From the NCBI RefSeq assembly GCF_014203225.1, contig NZ_JACHIO010000014.1, positions 1 to 64,000 of the forward strand: 64,000 nt of DNA. The letters are read 5' to 3'. Both the position numbers and the translations under genes were made by a program. A model generated the notes under the pieces. It saw only the letters and a list, made by a program, of their open reading frames with translations. It made no database searches and was not told the DNA's origin. Positions 61,156 through 64,000 of this stretch are shown piece by piece. The DNA is from Granulicella mallensis (GTDB lineage Bacteria > Acidobacteriota > Terriglobia > Terriglobales > Acidobacteriaceae). Each line of letters begins with the position of its first letter. Position 1 is the stretch's first letter.

Positions 61156-61788
61156 ATGACCTGGACACGCGCATTCGGTAAAGGCAGCGGCTGGCTGCTG
61201 CAGAAGATCGTCAACGGTCTTGCGCTTTCGCGCATCTCGCCGAACACGCTTACTTTCATCGGACTCATCATCAATGTCGTTGCGGCCTTCTTCTTCGGCT
61301 ACGCACGCGCGGATAACAATGTCCGCATGTTCCTCTACGCCGGCCTGGTCATCATCGGCGCCGGGCTGTTCGATATGGTCGACGGTCGCGTTGCGCGCCA
61401 GACCAACCAGGTCTCCGTCTTCGGAGCCTTCTTCGACTCCGTGCTCGACCGCTACTCCGACGTCGCGCTCTTCTTCGGCCTGCTGGTCTACTACGCTCGT
61501 GGCAACCGCTTCTTTTATGTCTTCCTCGCGGCCTTCGTCATGACGGCAAGCCTGATGGTCAGCTATACGCGCGCTCGTGCTGAAGCCCTCATCGGCTCCT
61601 GCAAGGTCGGCTTCATGGAGCGGCCTGAGCGTATCGTCCTGGTGATTCTGGGCGCGCTCTTCAACCGCTGGGGAGCGATGGCTCCTGCGCTCTGGGTGCT
61701 CGCGGTGCTCTCGACCATTACCGTCATCCATCGCATCCGTTACACGTACCTCGAGACCGAGCGGCGCAAGCTGGCGTTGAACACGTAG
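61156..61788 (+). CDS. CDP-alcohol phosphatidyltransferase family protein
   Basis: 210 residues. Signature D(x)2DG(x)2AR(x)8G(x)3D(x)3D seen in DMVDGRVARQTNQVSVFGAFFDSVLDRYSD (residues about 74-103). Six TM helices. It joins a CDP-activated lipid to an alcohol (glycerol-phosphate, inositol-phosphate, serine or similar). The surrounding genes do not fix the substrate; the RPERIVLVILGALF segment is like phosphatidylinositol-phosphate synthases. Upstream at 61009-61045 is half of a GGAATGACAA repeat. Confidence 0.88.
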   Translation: MTWTRAFGKGSGWLLQKIVNGLALSRISPNTLTFIGLIINVVAAFFFGYARADNNVRMFLYAGLVIIGAGLFDMVDGRVARQTNQVSVFGAFFDSVLDRYSDVALFFGLLVYYARGNRFFYVFLAAFVMTASLMVSYTRARAEALIGSCKVGFMERPERIVLVILGALFNRWGAMAPALWVLAVLSTITVIHRIRYTYLETERRKLALNT

Positions 61789-61894
61789 AGCAGTGCCGAT
61801 CTACCGCTTCTACAGCGGGCGGCCCCGAACGCAAACCAGCACAAAGCGGCGTGTAGACTTATTCTTCATGCGCCCGGTACGACCCCAATAAACT

Positions 61895-62731
61895 ATGGCC
61901 ACGGCTACCGCATCTCCGGTTCGAACCCTGCGTGAGCACGTTCTCGCGCTCGAGGGCGCGATTGCCCTCTGCCTGGACAAGCCACGCCCTAAAGCCGTCC
62001 ACAAGGTCCGTACCGAAGCCCGCCGGATCGAGGCGCAACTCGAGTTACTGGGCCTACTCAAGAGGCTGCCCTCCTACCGCTCTGAGATGGGCCGTTCTCT
62101 GCGGCTGCTCAAAAAGATTCGCCGGACTGCCGGACGCGTCCGCGATCTCGATGTTCAGCGCAAGTTATTAAAGACTCACACCGCTGAAGACGAAAAGCAG
62201 ATCGAACAGCATACGGATGCCAAGCTCAACGAACTCGCCGAGCTTGGAGAGCTTCGCCAGATCCGCAAGCAACGCCGCAAGCGCGCTGCCCGCAAGCTTC
62301 TGAAGCTGCTCCATAAGCGACAGGCAAAGCTTGCCTCCGCCTTCGACGCGCTGCTGACCGCTCTCGAGCCTGCGCAGGAACTTCAGTTGTCCGCAGCCGA
62401 GCTCTTGCGCCTGGTCGATCAACACTTTCGCGGCACGCATGCTCTCATCATTCGCCACCCTTCGAGCGAACATCTGCATTCCATTCGCAAGGCTGCGCGT
62501 ATTGCACGTTACCAGGCAGAGCTCGCGACGAACTCTGCAGCCGCCACGCGTTCGGCACAGCGCTATGAGGCACTCCAGGTCGCCGGCGGCCAGTGGCATG
62601 ACACGCTCGCACTTGCTGCCGAAGCAGCAACCGAACTGGGTGACAACCACAGCACCGCTGTCTGTTTTAGCCAGCTGCGCGACCAGCACCTCGCCGACTA
62701 TCGAGCCTTGCTCGAACGTGTCCGCACCTGA
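61895..62731 (+). CDS. CHAD domain protein
   Basis: 278 residues. Conserved histidines and basic residues of CHAD: AVHKVRTEARRIEAQLELL near residue 34 and HSIRKAARIARYQAELA near 192, in two helical halves rich in Arg/Lys. CHAD domains bind inorganic polyphosphate and are found with polyphosphate kinases or granules. No ppk gene in the window. nadD begins 10 bases downstream. Confidence 0.88.
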   Translation: MATATASPVRTLREHVLALEGAIALCLDKPRPKAVHKVRTEARRIEAQLELLGLLKRLPSYRSEMGRSLRLLKKIRRTAGRVRDLDVQRKLLKTHTAEDEKQIEQHTDAKLNELAELGELRQIRKQRRKRAARKLLKLLHKRQAKLASAFDALLTALEPAQELQLSAAELLRLVDQHFRGTHALIIRHPSSEHLHSIRKAARIARYQAELATNSAAATRSAQRYEALQVAGGQWHDTLALAAEAATELGDNHSTAVCFSQLRDQHLADYRALLERVRT

Positions 62732-62741
62732 GAGCTCCTCC

Positions 62742-63347
62742 ATGCGCATTGGCTTCTTCGGCGGCAGCTTCGACCCCCCTCATCGAGGCCACCTCGCTGT
62801 GGCCCGTACAGTAGCAGCTACTTTCAGGCTCGACCGTCTCCTGCTGGCACCCACCGCACAGCAGCCGCTCAAGCCAGGAGGCGCTGCTGCTTCCTTCCAG
62901 GACCGCCTCGCCATGGTCGAGATCCTCTGCCGGGGAGAGGCTCGATTCGAGCCCTCCGCGTTGGACGCCCCACGACTCCACAGCGGACCGAACTACACCA
63001 TCGATACCCTTCGACATCTGCGGGCCGAGTTTTCCCATTACCCCGAGATCTACAGCATCGTCGGTGCAGACTCTTTCCTGGACCTGCGCCGCTGGCGTTC
63101 GCCCGATCAACTGCTCGCTATTGTGGATTGGATCGTCGTCAGCCGTCCGGGCTTCGCTCTTTCAGCACTCAACAAACTGGATTTGACACCTGAACAACGC
63201 GCGCACATTTACCTGCTGGAGGGCGTCACGGAACCTGTAAGCGCCACCGAGGTTCGCGCCTGTCTGCGTGAGGGCCGCGACTGCAGCGAACTCGTTCCGT
63301 TCGACGTTCTCAGCTACATTCAGGAACACCATCTTTACGGCGCATAG
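62742..63347 (+). CDS. nadD: Nicotinate-nucleotide adenylyltransferase
   Basis: 201 residues from ATG 62742. Adenylates nicotinate mononucleotide in NAD synthesis. Nucleotidyltransferase motif GGSFDPPHRGHLAVA (residues 6-20), SIVGADSFLDLRRW, WIVVSRPG, and the (S/T)xTxVR signature VSATEVRACLREG. Upstream is CHAD, downstream after palindromic repeats is the probable rsfS. Confidence 0.93.
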   Translation: MRIGFFGGSFDPPHRGHLAVARTVAATFRLDRLLLAPTAQQPLKPGGAAASFQDRLAMVEILCRGEARFEPSALDAPRLHSGPNYTIDTLRHLRAEFSHYPEIYSIVGADSFLDLRRWRSPDQLLAIVDWIVVSRPGFALSALNKLDLTPEQRAHIYLLEGVTEPVSATEVRACLREGRDCSELVPFDVLSYIQEHHLYGA

Positions 63348-63950
63348 AGCTGTCTCCAAGTTGCTGTTTCGGGACGAAGATTGAGCCGTGCAAATCGCGC
63401 CCTGAGGCAAGATACCGGAAGGGCACGGCTGAAGCTGTCCAGTGCCGGGCCGTAAGAACGGGGCACAGCCCCCTTCCGCTCTGCCGAAGGCTGAAGCGAA
63501 GGCGTAGCCGGAGCGACTGAATTGGTGCTGCCAGGACTGTGCAGGGTTCAGCACGGATGCATCCGGGGCTAAAATGGCCTGTTTCGCCACTACAAAAAGA
63601 AAGCAATTCAGTCGTTGCGCCCTGCGGGCTTCACTCCTGCCTTCGGCAGAGTCGTACGGCCTTTGGCCGGCTTTCTACGGCACGGTTGAAACCGTGCCCT
63701 TCCGCTCTGTGCCTCAACAAGCTATTTGCACCGGTCGATTGAGGTCCAGAAGCAATTTGATGACACACCCTAGTCTCTGTAGTCCTGGCTCTCAGCCAAA
63801 CCGAAACGGAACTGCTATCTGTTCACTTCGCCCTACATTTCAACGAGGCTCAAACCGAAAGGACGCAGTTTCAGCCATACTGATTACTCACGACTCTTTC
63901 GTCCTTACAGCGCCTCACCTGTACTAGGATGGAATGTCTAAAGGAGTTTC
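63348..63950. repeat. Intergenic repeats between nadD and probable rsfS
   Basis: About 600 bases without a gene. Several imperfect palindromes (GGAAGGGCACGGCTGAAGCTGT near 63420 with ACGGTTGAAACCGTGCCCTTCC near 63690; CTCTGCCGAAGGCTGAAGCG near 63480 with CTGCCTTCGGCAGAG near 63638). Their mutual orientation makes one large stem possible. AAGGAG at 63941-63946 is the ribosome site of the last gene. Confidence 0.6.
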
Positions 63951-64000
63951 ATGCCCAGTACCGAAGTAAACCAGATGCTCGCCGCCGCCGCTGCTGCCTG
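63951..64000 (+). CDS. rsfS: Partial CDS, probable ribosomal silencing factor RsfS
   Basis: Only the first 16 codons are present: MPSTEVNQMLAAAAAA. ATG four bases after AAGGAG. RsfS (DUF143) genes follow nadD in very many bacteria, and RsfS proteins begin with a helix of this kind. The name rests on the position after nadD; the sequence alone cannot prove it. Confidence 0.45.
   Translation, partial: MPSTEVNQMLAAAAAA

Overview
The window reads as chromosomal DNA of an acidobacterium, most likely class Terriglobia (Granulicella/Edaphobacter/Terriglobus-like). The clues are an Acidobacteria-type VWFA-related secreted protein, a TonB receptor with an N-terminal carboxypeptidase-regulatory-like domain, a lipoprotein with paired Ig-like repeats, a secreted GH3 beta-glucosidase, GC-rich codon use, and many intergenic palindromes built on GGGGCTGAAGCCCC-like cores. 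This placement rests on gene content only. No rRNA, tRNA, CRISPR array, insertion sequence or prophage was recognised. The last gene (probable rsfS) is cut by the window edge.

Layout. 0.3-12 kb: DinG-type helicase, Ig-like lipoprotein, TonB receptor, a DinB-methyltransferase fusion with copies of a 104-bp direct repeat on both sides, and der with long added segments. 12-17 kb: secreted Gfo/Idh oxidoreductase, a BrnT-type toxin-antitoxin pair with a frameshifted toxin, a LytTR response regulator, and an overlapping ECF sigma/membrane/zinc-ribbon operon. 17-23 kb: accessory region with a TetR gene divergent from an operon of peroxiredoxin (5' frameshift), propeller-like protein, Ig-like protein and MFS exporter, then a small membrane protein with palindromic operator-like sites. 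23-31 kb: pseudokinase-TM-SPOR protein, multi-TM patatin-like hydrolase, rlmB, and an M1-like protein lacking the catalytic Glu. 31-41 kb: GH3 enzyme, small beta-barrel, DUF4239 protein, Phd antitoxin with a nonsense-mutated PIN toxin, a Tes-like radical SAM enzyme, and the VWFA protein. 41-48 kb: mutS2, zinc-ribbon membrane protein, an intact VapBC pair, hemB, Uma2. 48-56 kb: lpdA-lipB-E2 cluster, a HipA-kinase/DUF3037 pair, a Gfo/Idh gene, a lipoprotein. 56-64 kb: mltG, alginate-lyase-like protein, solitary XRE antitoxin-like gene, ruvX, greA, DUF2695, CDP-alcohol phosphatidyltransferase, CHAD, nadD and probable rsfS.

Themes. lpdA, lipB and the E2 gene together supply 2-oxoacid dehydrogenase complexes with E3, lipoate and E2. 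Three toxin-antitoxin-like loci have a broken or missing toxin beside an intact antitoxin-type gene, while one VapBC pair looks whole. Several proteins have lost catalytic residues (kinase domain, M1 zinc site). The best candidates for undescribed biology are the TetR/peroxiredoxin/propeller/Ig/MFS operon, the pseudokinase-SPOR protein, the Tes-like radical SAM enzyme (possible membrane-spanning-lipid enzyme), the DinB-methyltransferase fusion and the HipA-DUF3037 pair.
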